A stretch of 64,000 bases of DNA from Capsicum annuum (GCF_002878395.1 NW_025859988.1:248001-312000); one strand, 5' to 3'. Shown: positions 22,311 to 35,189, counted from the first letter of the stretch. Notes: a model not told the origin generated them from the letters alone. Numbers and translations are program-made.

Positions 22311-24976
22311 TGTACTAACCCATACTTCTACCTAGCTTAAATTTATCCCAAATATGCCAAATAAATGCTTTAAAGATGAATACATTTTTATGTATATGGA
22401 ATTTTCAATAATCTTTCCATCGATACCAAATTTGCAAAAATCTGACACTCGGGCGAAGAGTTATAGTCTTTTTAGTGAGACAGTGTATCACCTGAGCCAT
22501 CAGTGCATTGCGGAGACATATTAAATGGCAATTGTAAAATTCCAATGTCTCTCTGTGACAGTGTCGCATCGCGCCAAAGGCCCAGTTCATAATTAACCTC
22601 TTCTAGTGTTCCAATGCGATACCACCGCGTAGTGGTGAGATTCCAAGTAGCGTCCAAGGTGGAAACATGATTTTACCCTATTAAGAAACCATGAAATTTT
22701 ATATTTTTCACTTTCCAGAGACACGGCATGGTAGCTCCGCGTCGCGCTAGGGGTCCAGATCAGAAAATTTTCACAAAAATTAAAAGACGCATCCAGGGTT
22801 AAATGGGTCTTTTCTCATAATTTTATTCCTCCCAAATGTGGGATTTAAGACCTAAAAATGTCCTTAACTACTTATTATTCACTTTTTATTCAATATCAAG
22901 AACATTCTCTCTCAAGAAAACAAAACCCTAGCCCTTGAGAATTAAGGTCAATCTCAAGAAATCCATCCAAGAACTCAAAGAACCTTTAAGGTTTCCTTTC
23001 TCAAGTATGCATAGTGTTCATTCATAGATTCCATTCATCCATGAAGCCAAAGAATCAAGATTTAAAATATGAATTATGCTATTCATGCTATTTGTTGATT
23101 ATGTTCATATGGTTGTGGTTGTTGTATGATTCCCAAGTTGGAATATTTATGTATTTTTATGAAAATATGTTAGCATGCGAGTTGAAAACCATGAATTTTA
23201 GTTGGTTATGATATGTTAATTTGATGCCTATGCCATGCACAAATTCATGCTCCCTAAGTGTTTGACAAAATGCAAAAGAGTCTAGAAACTATGTAATATG
23301 ACTCAATGGTGACTTAAGTGAAGTATTCATATTTTACCCTTATGTTCAAATGACTTCCATGCTATTGATGTGCAATGTATATGTTTGTTGGAATTCTCAT
23401 GATGTTAGAGTATGAAATTATGAAATTGAGTATATGCATTTCTACAATGTACAAGATTATTAGAACTATACACTTCGTGAAATCCCCGACTTATTGTATT
23501 ATGGATTGTTGATGCTGGTCGTGTATTTAAGGACATGCCTTGTCAGTTTCCTTCTATCGAGTCCTGGGGGTATTTGTACCTGAAAATTTAGCTGTGTGCT
23601 TAGAGCCAGTGTCATGTTTTCATGATATCCTTGTCAAGCCATGTTCGGTAGAATTCAGTCAATCATGTGACTTAGGAAAACTCAGTAAACTCAGTAATCC
23701 GAGTAATCTCAAAAAGCTCAGTACTTCAGTAATCTCAGTAGTATTTAGTCAGTCAATGGAACTTAATGAACTCATTCCAGTTTAGTTCAATAAAACATGT
23801 CCAATGTCTATTTAGATGGGAGTAGGATTTAGCACCGAGTGAACCCAAGGATGAGGACACACACTGATAGTTGAGGGTGTGATCCTTAGATGTAATCCTT
23901 ACATTCCAGAACTATGTAGCCAGCGTAGGTTGAGACATTAACACTGATAGATGAGGGTTGATGAGGTGGATAAACACTGCCAGATAAGTGTCCCACCATT
24001 CTCTTTTGGAGACACTATCAAATGAGGGTCACCCACAATATGTCTTTACCCATGGTGCAGTATTTAAAACCTTGTAATTAGGGTTATAGATTGGACCCCA
24101 ACCTAGCAATATTGCTGTATATGGGGAATGCTAGTTAGATGACTACTTCCCACAGTTACACTTTTAGACTCAGTCTTAGTAATTGAACTCAAATAGTTCT
24201 TAATAGTTTCAGGACTGTCAGATACAATTAACTCAGAATAGTACGGAACTCTATTTGTTCAATCAGAACCTAGAATGTCAGATACAGTGGATCAGTATTA
24301 GTTATATCTTTTGTTAGTGACTCATGTTATCAGTAATTAGATTTAGTCGATAGTACCATTATGAATTTAGTCATAGTAACTTATTCATGCATGTATTCTC
24401 ACATTCATGTTATACAGTCAGTTAGAATTGTTCATGCATTTGAACCCTTTGCATTCAGCCTACCTCACATGCATACCAATACATTCAATCGTACTGACAC
24501 ATTTGTGCTATGGTGTTTTATTCTATACCATACGTTCAGAAGCATGAGATCCAGAGCATCAGTAGTATTCCAGTTTCAGCAGTCAAAGTTAGCATTGAGT
24601 CCTCATCCTTCGTGGACATGATCAGTAACTTATTCCTTCATTACTTATTATATTTTAGTCATTGGAGTTAGTTGGGGATATGTCCCATCAACTCTTTATT
24701 CAGACAGTTTAGAGGCTTTCAAATTACAGCATTTTTAGACTAGATGTTTTCAGACATTGTTTTAGTTTTGGTATTATCGTACCACATTATTTAGATATGT
24801 TATTATGAGATGTTTATAAATTTTAAAACTTATGGCATGTTTCAGCCTACTATTTCTGTATTTATATAATATATTTTGCAGTATTCAGGTACAGATATCA
24901 GTCATGGGTTAGATTATGGTCCTTCAGGGTCATGAGCACTGTGTAGCATTTTGGGTACCATATTTGGGGTGTTTCA
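22311..24976 (+). repeat. Element E 5' LTR (family T1)
   Basis: 2666 bases from TGTACTAACC to GGGTGTTTCA, followed after 3 bases by the primer site. The CpG dyad zone at 22480-22750 is more decayed than in the 3' LTR. Confidence 0.93.
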
Positions 24977-24979
24977 ATC

Positions 24980-24993
24980 TTGGTATCAGAGCC
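24980..24993 (+). other. Element E primer-binding site (tRNA-iMet)
   Basis: TTGGTATCAGAGCC is the exact complement of the end of plant initiator tRNA-Met. It begins 3 bases after the LTR. Confidence 0.92.
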
Positions 24994-25199
24994 TAAGGTT
25001 CATTAGAGTCCTAGGAAGTTTAAAAGTTGCATATAGTAGAGTCTTGTACATGGGTGTGTTGCGCACCACATTTATTTGCAGGAGGCTATGAGATTTTTTA
25101 GGAACAGTTTTCCTTCTTTCAGTATTTATATCATGCCAGTGAGCGTGATCGCAAATTTAACTTTCAATATAATCTGTCTCTCCCTTTCTTCTAAAGAAC
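24994..25199 (+). other. Element E leader
   Basis: Non-coding leader between primer site and gag. It is homologous to the leader of A (shared CTAGGA and ACATGGGTGTG blocks). Confidence 0.7.
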
Positions 25200-26235
25200 A
25201 TGCCTCCTAAAAGAAGAAATTGAATCAGTCATCCTCTTATCCTGTCCAAGCATATCCCTTAGTCCAACATATTTCTCCTGTAGAGTTTAGAGTTGTACTC
25301 ACTACTCTTGCTAATTCAATTGCTACTCAGAATGAATTGCCAACCGTAATTCTGGCCAATCCAATGGCTAATTTAGTTATAGCAAGGATTTAGGACTTCA
25401 CCCAAATAAATCCTCCATTATTTTATGGGTCTAAGTAAGAAGAGGATCCTCAAAAATTCCTAGGCCAGGTTCAAAAGGTTACGGACATCATGGGGGTTAC
25501 TTCTAGTGAGAGTGCCAAGCTAGTTTCATATTAGTTGTAGGATGTTGCCCACACTTTGTTCAAACAGTGGAAGTCAAAAAGGTCAGTTGGTGCAGAGCTG
25601 ATTAGTAGGAGGAGTTAGTCGTTGCATTTTTAGATAGATTCTTCCCCCAAGAGATGAGGAAAACTAAGGTGTTAGAATTTATCAACCTCAAGCAGGGAAA
25701 TATGATAGTGAAAGAGTATTCTCTTAAGTTTACTCAATTAGCCAGATATGCTCCTCATGTGGTTACAGATAGCAGGGCGAAGATGAGTAAGTTTGTTTCT
25801 AGGGTGAATGATAGTATGGTCAATGAGTGTAGGTCTGTGATGTTGAATAGTGACATGGGCATAGCCAGGATTATGACCCAAGCTCAACATATAGAAGAGA
25901 AAAATATTAAAATATGAGAAAGGTAGAATAAGAGAGCAAGGACAGGTAGTTTTAACTTTGATCAGCCTAAGTCAGAGGGAGGAAAAAGTTCTCAATTCCA
26001 TCCTAAGTCATCTATTCTAGCTCCTTCTTCGGCTAGTGCTCTAGCTCCTAAGTTCAGGGATGGTAATAGAGATACGGCGTCAGGCTCTAAGTCTTAGGGC
26101 AGTGTCAGCAATGCACGAACTAATCCTCTTTGTCAGACTTATGGTACGAACCACAAGGGTACTTGTAGAGATGATAGTGATGTCTATTTCAGATATACCA
26201 AGCTAGGACATAGAGTCAGAGATTGCCCTCAGTAA
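25200..26235 (+). pseudogene. Element E gag, broken
   Basis: The start at 25200 reads MPPKRRN and is followed at once by a TGA. Further on come the blocks ISPVEFRVVLTTLANSIATQ, KEYSLKFTQLARYAPHVV (25710) and a basic RNKRARTG. The zinc knuckle near 26188-26232 reads YFRYTKLGHRVRDC: the first two Cys ligands are both Tyr, while His and the last Cys remain. Same order and length as A gag. Several stops; non-functional. Confidence 0.85.
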
Positions 26236-26800
26236 ATTTATTAGGGTTAGAAAAACCGTTCCTCAGCCCAGTCTGGTCACCCAAATCAGCAGGGTGCTAC
26301 TTCTAGTGCTACTAGTGGGCAATGCCCAAATAGAATTTATGCTCTCCAGTCCCAGAAAAATCAAGAAAATTCTCCTAATGTAGTTACTGGCATGTTACAG
26401 ATCTTTCATTTGCATGTTTACACTTTGCTAGATCTAGGATATTCCTTGTATTTTATTACACCTTATACATTAGTTGATTTCAGAGTCAATTTTGAAATTC
26501 TAGAAGATCCGTTCTCAGTATCTACACCAGTGGGTAAAACCATCATAGCTTGGCGGGTATACAGGAATTGCCCGGTTATTATAATTTAGAAAGTCACCTC
26601 AGCAGACTTAGTCAAATTAGAGATGACTGATTTTAATGTCATTCTCGGCATGGATTGGCTTCATTCTTGCTATACCACAGGCGACTGCAGACACAGAATA
26701 AACTATTTTTAGTTTTAATTTTTAAATGAACCCATCCTAGAGTAGAAGGGTAGTACTTTAGCTTTTAAAGGTCAGCTTGTTTCCTACCTTTGTGCATGGA
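26236..26800 (+). pseudogene. Element E protease, broken
   Basis: The active-site block reads LLDLGYSLYFITPY near 26430 (DLG at the catalytic Asp). It is followed by FSVSTPVGKTIIAWRVYRNC and, near 26630-26670, FNVILGMDWLHSCY. One TAG at 26587 splits it; the rest stays in frame. It should release the pol enzymes from the polyprotein. Confidence 0.8.
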
Positions 26801-27770
26801 AAATGATATCTAAGGGATGTTTTTATCATCTTTTTCATGTTAAGGATTCTATTTTTGAGGCTCCCAGTCTTGAATCGGTCCAAGTCATGAGTGAATATAT
26901 AGATGTCTTTCCCAAAGATCTTCCAGGAATTCCTCCTGAAAGGGAAATAGACTTCGGCATTGATCTTCTTCCAGATACTCAGCCTGTATCTATTCCTCCA
27001 TACAGAATGGCACTAGCAAAACTAAAAAAACTAAAAGAGCAGTTGAAGGATCTCTAAGATAAGGAATTGATCAAACCTAATATATCCCTATGGGGCGCAC
27101 CAGTCTTATTCATGCGCAAGAAAGATGGTTCTCTCAGAATATGCATTAATTACCATAAGCTCAATAAAGTCACGGTCAAGAACAAGTACACACTTCCTCG
27201 AATTGATGACTTGTTTGACCAACTTTAGGGTGCGAGCTATTTCTCTATGATAGACCTCAGATCATGCTATCATTATCTCAGAGTCATGGATTGTGACATT
27301 ATGAAAACAGTTTTCCAAACTTGGTATGGTCACTTTGAATTCCTAGTCATGCCTTTTGGACTTACCAATGCCCCTGTAACTTTCATAGACTTGATTAACC
27401 ATGTGTTCAAGTAGTACATGGACATGTTCATCATAGTCTTTATAGATGATATTCTTGTCTATTCTCGTAGCGAACGTGATCATACAAACCATATCAGAAT
27501 CATACTTTAGACTCTCAAAGATCATCAGCTATTCGCCAAATTTAGTAAGTGTGAATTTTGGCTAAGGTCAGTAGCATTTCTTGGTCATATCATTTTCGTT
27601 GATGGCATTAGAGTAGATCCTAAAAAGACTAAAGCAGTATTGGCCCAGACCTGTCTCTCCATCAGATATTAAAAGTTTCTTGGGTTTGGCTGGCTATTAC
27701 AGATAGTTTGTTGAGGGATTTTATTCTACAGCATCCCCTATATCCAGATTGACTTAGAACAAAGTCAAGT
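26801..27770 (+). pseudogene. Element E reverse transcriptase, broken
   Basis: The order of motifs is complete: [62 protein letters not shown] (first catalytic Asp), [24 protein letters not shown] at 27439-27465 (the two adjacent catalytic Asp), [18 protein letters not shown]. There are at least six stops and a frameshift near 27640. The catalytic residues themselves survive. Confidence 0.88.
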
Positions 27771-28205
27771 TTCAGTGGTTAGATCCTTGAAAGAAGAGTT
27801 TTCAAGATTTGAAGACTCAACTCACCTCAGCTCCAGTTTTGGCTCTATGAGATAGTTCAGATGGTTTCGTATTGGATTGTGATGCATCCAGAGTAGGTTT
27901 GGGTTATGTCCTCATGCAGCATAGTAAGGTCATATACTACACCTCTAGATAACGAGAAGAATTATCCTACTCATGATCTTGAGTTAGCAGCCTTAGTATT
28001 TGCCTTAAAGATTTGGAGGTATTATCTATACAGAGTTCATGTGGATGTGTTCACAGATCATAAGATCCTTCAGTATGTCTTTTCTCAGAAAGATCTCAAT
28101 CTTCGTCAGAGAAGGTGGTTAGAGCTCTTTAAAGATTATGACATGAGTGTCTTTTATCATCCAAGCAAGGCCAACATAGTGACTGATGCTCTCAGTAGAC
28201 TGTCC
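27771..28205 (+). pseudogene. Element E RNase H
   Basis: [11 protein letters not shown] near 27880 carries the first catalytic Asp. Then [40 protein letters not shown] and [17 protein letters not shown] near 28155-28205 give the rest of the usual order. From 27945 the frame is open to 28413. One frameshift around 27940-27960 precedes it. Confidence 0.88.
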
Positions 28206-29600
28206 ATGGGAAGTGTTGCTCATGTTGAGGACAGTAAGAAAAAGATATCTCAGGAAGTCCATCAGCTTTCCAAACTAGATGTTTGCTTAGTCAATACAGA
28301 AAAGGCTAATATATGGGTTCAAAGTAGTTCAGAATCATCTCTAGTTTTTGAGGTAAAAGAAAAGCAAGATAGAGATCCCATTCTAGTCAAGTTGAAAGAG
28401 TCAATAAAGGATTAGAAGGTTGAGGTTTTCTCCTAAGGAGGAGATAGGTATTGCATTGTCAAGGTCAGCTGTATGTTCCAGGTGTAGTCGACTTAAGGCA
28501 GCGAATTCTTGCAGAAGCGCATGGTGCGTGCTACTTTATATATCTAGGGGACATAAAGATGTACCACGACTTATGGGAGATCTATTGTTGGAGTGGGATA
28601 AAGAGATATGTGAAAGATTTTATGGCTAAGTACTCTACATATTAGTAGGTTAAGATAGAGCATCAGAAGCTTAGTGGGTCCATACAAGAGTTCAATATTC
28701 CTACTTGGAAGTGAGAAGAAGTGAACATGGACTTTGTGATGGATTTTCCTCGTACTTGTTATCAACGTGATTCAGTTTGGGTCATTGTAAACAAGATGAC
28801 CAAATCAGCTCATTTTTTTCCTATCCATACCTCTTATTCAGTCGAAGATTATGCCAAACTCTATATCAGAGAGTTGGTCATATTGCATAGTGTTTCATTA
28901 TCTATTATCTAAAACAGAGGTACCTAGTTCACCTCTCATTTCTGGAAAGCATCCAAAAGGGTCTTGGAACCCAAGTTCATCATAGTACAACTTTCTATTC
29001 TCAGACAGATGGTCAAGTAAAAAGGACCATTCAGACTTTAGAAGATATGATATGAGCGTGTGCAATTAATTTCAAGGGTATTTGGGATGACCACTTTGCT
29101 TTGATTGAGTTTGCATATAAAAACAACTATCATTCTTGTATTAAGATGTCTTCATTTGAAGTTCCTATAGTAGGAGGTACAGATCTGTAGTCAGTTGGTT
29201 CAAAGTTAGTGAGGCCTTAGTTATAGGGCCTAACTTAGTATTCGATGACTTAGAAAAAGTCCAGTTGAACAGAGAAAGACTCTGGGCTTCTCATAGCAAA
29301 TAGAAGTCTTATGTAGATGTAAGAAAAAAAGATCTTGAGTTCAAAATTGGTACCTATGTTTATCTAAAGATCTCTCCTATGAAGAGAGTGAAGAGATTCA
29401 ACAAAAAGGGAAAGCTTAATACTCGATATGTCGATCCCTTCAAAATTCTTAGTTGCTTCGGTAAAGTAGCTTATGAGCTCAAATTTCCTTCAGATCTAAC
29501 CTCAGTTCATCCAGTCTTCCACTTCTCTTTGCTTATGAAGTGCATAGGTGACCAAGAAGTTGTATTCTCTATTCAGAGCATAGATATTCTGAACAACTTT
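28206..29600 (+). pseudogene. Element E integrase, broken
   Basis: The zinc-binding domain is damaged: the CPTC-like pair reads YSTY near 28635. The core starts with NMDFVMDFPRT (first Asp kept). Near 28905 the usual SDRGTQF reads stop, NRGT, stop, F, so the second catalytic Asp is Asn. The region of the catalytic Glu (about 29010-29035) has stops. The C-terminal part reads KRFNKKGKLNTRYVDPF and VHPVFHFSLL at 29400-29540, open to 29622. No active integrase is possible. Confidence 0.87.
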
Positions 29601-29775
29601 TCCTTTCGAAGAGATTTCGGTTGAAATTCTTGACTATCAAACTTGCATACTGAGGAACAAAGGGTCCCTCTAGTCAAAGTCCTTTGCTGGAATCAGTCTG
29701 TTAAGGGAGTTACTTGGGAAGAAAAAGCAGACGTGTACCAAATATCCTCACATCTTCTTCGGTAATTGAGACAAG
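29601..29775 (+). pseudogene. Chromodomain-like tail of element E integrase
   Basis: VPLVKVLCWNQSVKGVTWEE followed by KADV and PHLL-like residues corresponds to the tail of chromovirus integrases, which is thought to guide integration to histone-marked chromatin. A frameshift near 29620 separates it from the integrase frame. Confidence 0.75.
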
Positions 29776-30175
29776 CCTAAGGTAAGAACTTTTCTTAAGT
29801 CTTTCAGTTTCATGTTCAAATTTCATTTATAACTTGGAGTCCAGTTCATGTTTAGAATTCCATTATAAACTTGGTATCAATTACCATTGCATAGCCAGTC
29901 ATGCATTCATGTGTCAGCTCATTCATGTATTCATGCATCAGATATGCATGTTCAGTTTGATGAGAAACTCATCTAATTAGTAATTCAGTCATGCAGTCAT
30001 AAATCTATTATTCATGCATCAGATATGTATATTTAGCATAATACATTCAACTTATCATTTATATCAGTCATGAAATCATGTTTCAATTGTTCATGTTCAG
30101 CATGTACTTTAGTGTATCATTTCTCCCATCTCAACCAATTTCATTCGAGGATGAATGTTCCCAATGGGGAGATAT
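29776..30175 (+). other. Element E 3' UTR and polypurine tract
   Basis: No coding signal. ATTCATG and CAGTCATG words repeat at 29890-30110. The purine-rich AATGGGGAGA (30163-30172) just before the LTR is the likely plus-strand primer. Confidence 0.7.
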
Positions 30176-32567
30176 TATAATACCCCATACTTCTACCTAG
30201 CTTAAATTCATCCCGAAGATGTCAAAGACATGCTTAAAAATGAATACACTTTTATATATGTGAAATTTTCAAGATTTTCACTTTTTGTTTTGAGGGAAAT
30301 TCAATAAGCTTTCCATCGATACCAAATTCACCCAAATCCAACACTCGAGCGAAGAGTTAAAGCCTTTTTAGTGAGACAGTGTATCACCTAATCCATTAGC
30401 ACGTCGTGGAGCTAGCTTAAACTACAATTGTCAATTTCCTGCGTTGCTTCGCGATAGTGGCACGTCGCTCCAAAGGCCAAGTTTACAATTGTCCTCTTAT
30501 AGTGTTCCAACGCGATACCACCACGTCGCGTTAAGATTCTAGGTCACGTACAAGGTGGTAACGCAATTGTACCACATCGTGCCACCATGCAATTTTCTAG
30601 TTGTCACTTTCCAGAGACACGACGCGATAGCACCGCATCGCGCAAAGGGTCCAGATCGGGAAATTTTTAGAAAAATTAAAAGAGGCGTCCAGGGTTAAAT
30701 AGGTCTTTTCTCATGATTTTATTCCACCCAGATGTGGGATTTAAGACCTAAAAACATCCTTAGCTACTTATTATTCACTTTTCCCCCAATATCAAGAACA
30801 TTCTCTCTCAAGAAAATAAAACCGTAGCCCTTGAGAATCAAGGTCAATCTTAAGAGATGCATCAAAGAACTCTAAAAACCTTCAATGTTTCCTTTCTCAG
30901 GTATGCATAGTGTTCATTCGTGGATTCTTTTCGCTCATGAAGCCCAAGAATTAAGTTTTAAGCTATGATTTATGATATTCATACTATGTGTTGATTATGT
31001 TCATGTGGTTGTTGTTGTTGTTGTATGATTCCCAAGTTGAAATCTTTTTGTGTTTTTATGAAAATATGTTAGCATGTGAGTTGAAAACCATGAATTTTAG
31101 TTGGTTATGATACGTTAATTTGATGATTATGCCATGCACTAAGTCATGCACCCTAAGTGTTTGACAAAATGCCTAAGGGACTAGAAATTTTGTCATATAA
31201 CTCAATTGTGACTTAAGTGAAGGATTCATGTTTCACCCTTATGTTCAAATGAGTCCCATGCCATTGTGTACAATGTAGATATTTGTTGGAATGCTCATGA
31301 TGTTAGAGTATGAAATTATGAAATTAAGTATATGCATTTCTACCTGTACAAGATTATGATAACCATGAACTTCATGAAATCCCCAACTTATTGTATTATG
31401 GATTGTTGATGTTTGTCGTGTATTCAAAAATGTCATGCCTTGTTAGTTCCCTACTATCGATGCCTAGGGGTACTTGTACCCGATAATTTAGCTGTGTGCC
31501 TAAAGACAGTGTCACGTTTTTATGATATCCTCAATTAATCCATGTTAAGTAGAATTCAGTTAGTCATATGACTTAGGAAAACTCAGTAAACTCAGTAATC
31601 CCTGTAATCCCAGAAAGCTCAGTACTTCAATAAACTTAGTAGTATTCCATTAGTCAATGAAAATCAATAAAATCAGTCCAGTTTTGTTCAGTTAATCATG
31701 TTCAGTGTCTATTCAGATGGGAGTAGGACTTAGCATCGACTGAACCCAAGGATGAGGACACACACTGATAGTTGAGGTTGTGATCCTTAGAACTAATCTT
31801 TACATTCCACAACTATGTATCCAGTATAGGTTGAGACATCAACACTGATAGATGAGGGTTGATGACGTGGACAAAAACTGTCAAATGAAGGTCCCACCAT
31901 TCTCTTTTTGGGACACTGTCAATGAGGGTCACCCACAGCTTGTCTTTAATTACTAGTGGTGTGGTATTGACAACCTTCCAATTAGGGTTATAGATTTGAC
32001 CCAAACTTTACTATATTACTTTATTTGGTACATGTCAGTTAGATGACTACTTTCCACAGTTACAGTTTCAGACTCAGTCTCACTAATAAAACTCAGATAG
32101 TTCTTCAGAATTTTAGGACTGTTAGATATAGTCAACTCAGAATAGTATGAAACTCAGTTAGTTCTATCGAAACCTAGACGGTCAGATACAGTCGCTCAGT
32201 AAAAGTTATATAAGTTATATAAGTTATCAGTGACTTATGTTATCTATAATCAGACTCAGTAGTCAGTACCATCATGAATTTAGTCACAGTTACTTATTCA
32301 TGCATGTATGTTAAATAATCAGTTAGCATTGTTCATTCATTTGAACCATTTGTATTTAGCCTACCTCACATACATACCAGTACATTTAATCATACTGGTG
32401 CATTTGCGCTATGGTTTATTATTCTATACCATAGGTTTAGAAGTACGAGCTCCGGAGTATCAGTAACATTCTATTTTCAGTAGTCAGAGTTAGCAGTAAG
32501 TCCTCATCTTTTGAGGACATGATCAGTACTTTATTCCTTCATTACTTAGTTTATTTCAGTAGTTAGA
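30176..32567 (+). repeat. Element E 3' LTR, 3'-truncated
   Basis: It starts TATAATACCCC (TG decayed to TA) and follows the 5' LTR until AGTTAGAG at about 32567. There the homology stops, 280-290 bases short of the expected TTTCA end. The cause, deletion or replacement, cannot be told from this copy. Confidence 0.88.
30451..30642 (+). promoter_or_regulatory. Array of CGCGA-N10-TCGCG dyads in E 3' LTR
   Basis: Four units, all with exactly 10 bases between arms: GCGA/TCGC at 30451-30468, ACGCGA/TCGCGT at 30510-30531, CGCAA/TCGTG (decayed) at 30562-30581 and CGCGA/TCGCG at 30623-30642. Centres lie 61, 51 and 61 bases apart. The spacer itself is partly conserved (TA-CACC type). A TATA-like TTAAATAGG follows at 30693. 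A role as binding sites for a dimeric factor is inference. Confidence 0.65.
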
Positions 32568-33428
32568 GAATAATCTAACCTTTACATAATCTCTAACTAG
32601 CAACCAAAAGAGCATAAAAACTTTATTGAAAGAAAGAGAAGGAAACAAAGAAATTTGTACCTTTTTATCGTATATGGACATTCTACATTTGTCGGCATCT
32701 ATCCTTGGGTAGCAAATGTATACTAGTACCGTGAGGTAGGATGGAGAGTGGATAAAACTACCGTGACTTCAAACAATATGTTGGAATATAGGTCTTGGTC
32801 AGGAAGGTGTTTTGCACTCATATGATAACGAATAAATGATAAAAATCTAACTCACACTGGCCATGTGTACAATTTTCATGACCCAATTTCTTGAGTTATG
32901 ATGACACCAACTTTAACCCACTTGTAGGTAAGACAAACCATAACCCAAAAAAATAAGTAATGGGCTAACTGATAAAAGATAAGAAAAGTAAGGAAATAGG
33001 AAAATATTAGAAGTACTAAGCAACGAAAAATAGAAATATATAAATGTGAGCATTCTATATAGTAGAAGGAAGACGAAATATACAAAATGAGTTTTCCCTA
33101 TAACCTAGTAAGGTCAGTACAAGAGTCACTATACAAAAAGAAATTACTAAACAATGTCTATATATATATCATTGTCTCAGAAAATAAATATAAGACTATC
33201 AAAAAATGTAAAAGGCTAACGATCACCTCGGGACTCTAAAAGCCCACCCTATCTTCAAACAACATCACCGCCTAAGAATATCATCAACACAGGTGAATAG
33301 TACTCAGATCTATATTAAGAAAAGCTGCAGAAGTGTAGTATGAGTACCAGAAAAAAGTACTAGGTAGACATCATTGGCCGAGTGAGCTAAAATATAGTAA
33401 AGCATAAATAGTGTCCAAGGATGTAAAC
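32568..33428 (-). other. Unassigned LTR-like segment
   Basis: No coding domain and no match to the other LTRs here. 32870-33428 looks like the outer part of another gypsy LTR on the minus strand: it opens with CATGACCCAATTTCTTGAG and has an AGTGTAGTATGAGTACCAG block like those of R/U5 regions. 32568-32869 has CTTTATTGAAAGAAAGAG and similar A-rich runs. I found no convincing primer site. Element F starts at 33429. Confidence 0.4.
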
Positions 33429-35070
33429 TATCACGACCTAAACTAGGGCATGGCCATGATGGGTATCCCAAGTCCACCATGGACCAGATACCACCTCCTT
33501 TACCTAAGTAAACAGAACACAATACAACTAGCAGCGGATGAATTCCAAACATATATCAAGATAGAATAAGCAACAATAAGAATGTACTTAAAATCCATAA
33601 TACCAACTCCCAATCCAAAGTAATCTATAAAGCCTCTACATAAACCAAAACCAATCTCAGTTGGGATATTCCCCCAATAATTTCCAAAAAAGTAATCAAA
33701 GAAATAGTCTATGGAAAGAGCTGGTGCATGAAGTAACGGGTCATCTGGAGAAAGTAGGATCACCATTTTAGGATGACTCACAAGAAATCCAAGAACTACA
33801 TATTACTATACAGGAAAAGTAAAAGTTTCTGCGTTCCCTTCATCGCATGGGGATACACTATCTAAAGATGGTTAGTAGGTTGAGTGCTAGTATATAACTG
33901 AGGATAAGGAAGTATAATAGTGCCATGATCGATAACTCAAGACATTAAATACCAATGCATACATTCACATATATATATACGAGATAAGGAACAAGGCTTA
34001 TCATGACCTTTAAAATATTAGCCTGGACTATGTATTCAATGGTCATAAAAAGGCACCCACGAGCTATATGGGCTCTTCTCTCTCCTACTGAAAGGGCCCA
34101 GTGACTATAGCCTTAAGAACCTAAGAATAATCATATGTATATATGTACTCTGGGGACTCATAAATCCCAGTCATAAGTCAAAGGTGACTTAAGCACCCAA
34201 TCAGTTAACATAGGGGACTCAAACCACCCAGTAATTTAATGAGGGGGACTTGAACCACCCAGTTATTTTGATGCCCATGCTGGCAAATACAGTTTCTAGT
34301 ATTGGTCATTTGGGACCTCCACTTTCATGACCCAGCTACAAAATCCCTTTTAATCATAATTTAAAACATCTTTAACACTTTCCAATTCATTGAACCAATT
34401 TATTAAGTCACACCATTGGTATCATAACACCAACTATACTTGCAAGCCAACACTGTCATGCCATATCAATTAACCATTCACATGGGGAAATTCATCACCC
34501 CTTTAGGGAATTACTCATTCATAGGGGGTATCAACAATTCCCAAAGTTCAATAAAATCAATTCATGTTTCAAATGCCTTTTATGCCATAAAATGGTTCCA
34601 AAAGTATTCTCAATATATATATACTCAAATTCAAAGATAATTTGACAATATTGGGTTAAGGTTATACCAATTCAATTATCAAGACTCACAAAATCTAGGA
34701 AAACCATGACCCCTAGTTTATTCACCATACCCATGCACCTTGTAATTTCAAAACCATAAAAAGAGCATGAACAATGTATATAAAATCATGGGAATACAAT
34801 TTATGAAACGTTCATTCCAAAACCCTCAACTCATATCAAAACCCATTTTCAAATCCATATAAAAGATAAGATTATTTTCATGTTCTAAGTAATAAAAGTT
34901 TAAGGGTTAAGTCGCATGCTTAAAAGTGTCACAATTATGGAGAGAATTCACCCTTGGAAACTTTAGACAATCAACCTTGAGAAACCCTAGGTGTTATTTG
35001 ACTTACGGATTGGAGAGAGTAAAGAGAGTGTTTTGATTTGTTAACTGGTGAAAATAATGCCGCAAAGGTG

Positions 35071-35080
35071 TTTTATAGTT
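35071..35080 (-). promoter_or_regulatory. TATA box of F 3' LTR
   Basis: The minus strand reads AACTATAAAA. The 5' LTR has CATAAAA at the matching place near 63860. It lies about 110 bases downstream of the dyad at 35190-35213. Confidence 0.6.
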
Positions 35081-35189
35081 GTGGCGTCCAAGTGGGGAAA
35101 GAGGTAATTCATAAGAATGCCCTTACTTAAAATGATAAAATTTTCCCACCCAGTCGATATACTTATCATGACGACTCGTTAAGCCACAT

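Larger units (their letters stand above)
22311..32567 (+). mobile_element. Element E: Tekay/Del-like chromovirus, nearly full length (family T1)
   Basis: LTRs at 22311-24976 and 30176-32567 flank leader, gag, protease, reverse transcriptase, RNase H, integrase and a chromodomain-like tail, all plus strand. The 3' LTR lacks its last 280-290 bases, so no target duplication can be read. This is the most complete pol in the window, but stops are frequent. It is the reference for family T1, which also includes A and D. Confidence 0.92.

Noticed and set aside
24980..24993. tRNA-like sequence
   Set aside because: It is only the complement of a tRNA 3' end, a primer-binding site; no cloverleaf can be formed with its surroundings. 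The same holds for the tRNA-Asp-type sites at 8350 and 40143.
26801..29600. Endogenous pararetrovirus
   Set aside because: The copy has LTRs, a primer site next to an LTR, an integrase and a chromodomain-like tail, all of which belong to Ty3/gypsy retrotransposons and not to caulimovirids.
30451..30642. Regularly spaced short repeats resembling a CRISPR array
   Set aside because: The units are 4-6 base arms of inverted repeats with degenerate sequence in a plant LTR; there are no identical repeats and no spacers of the usual length.
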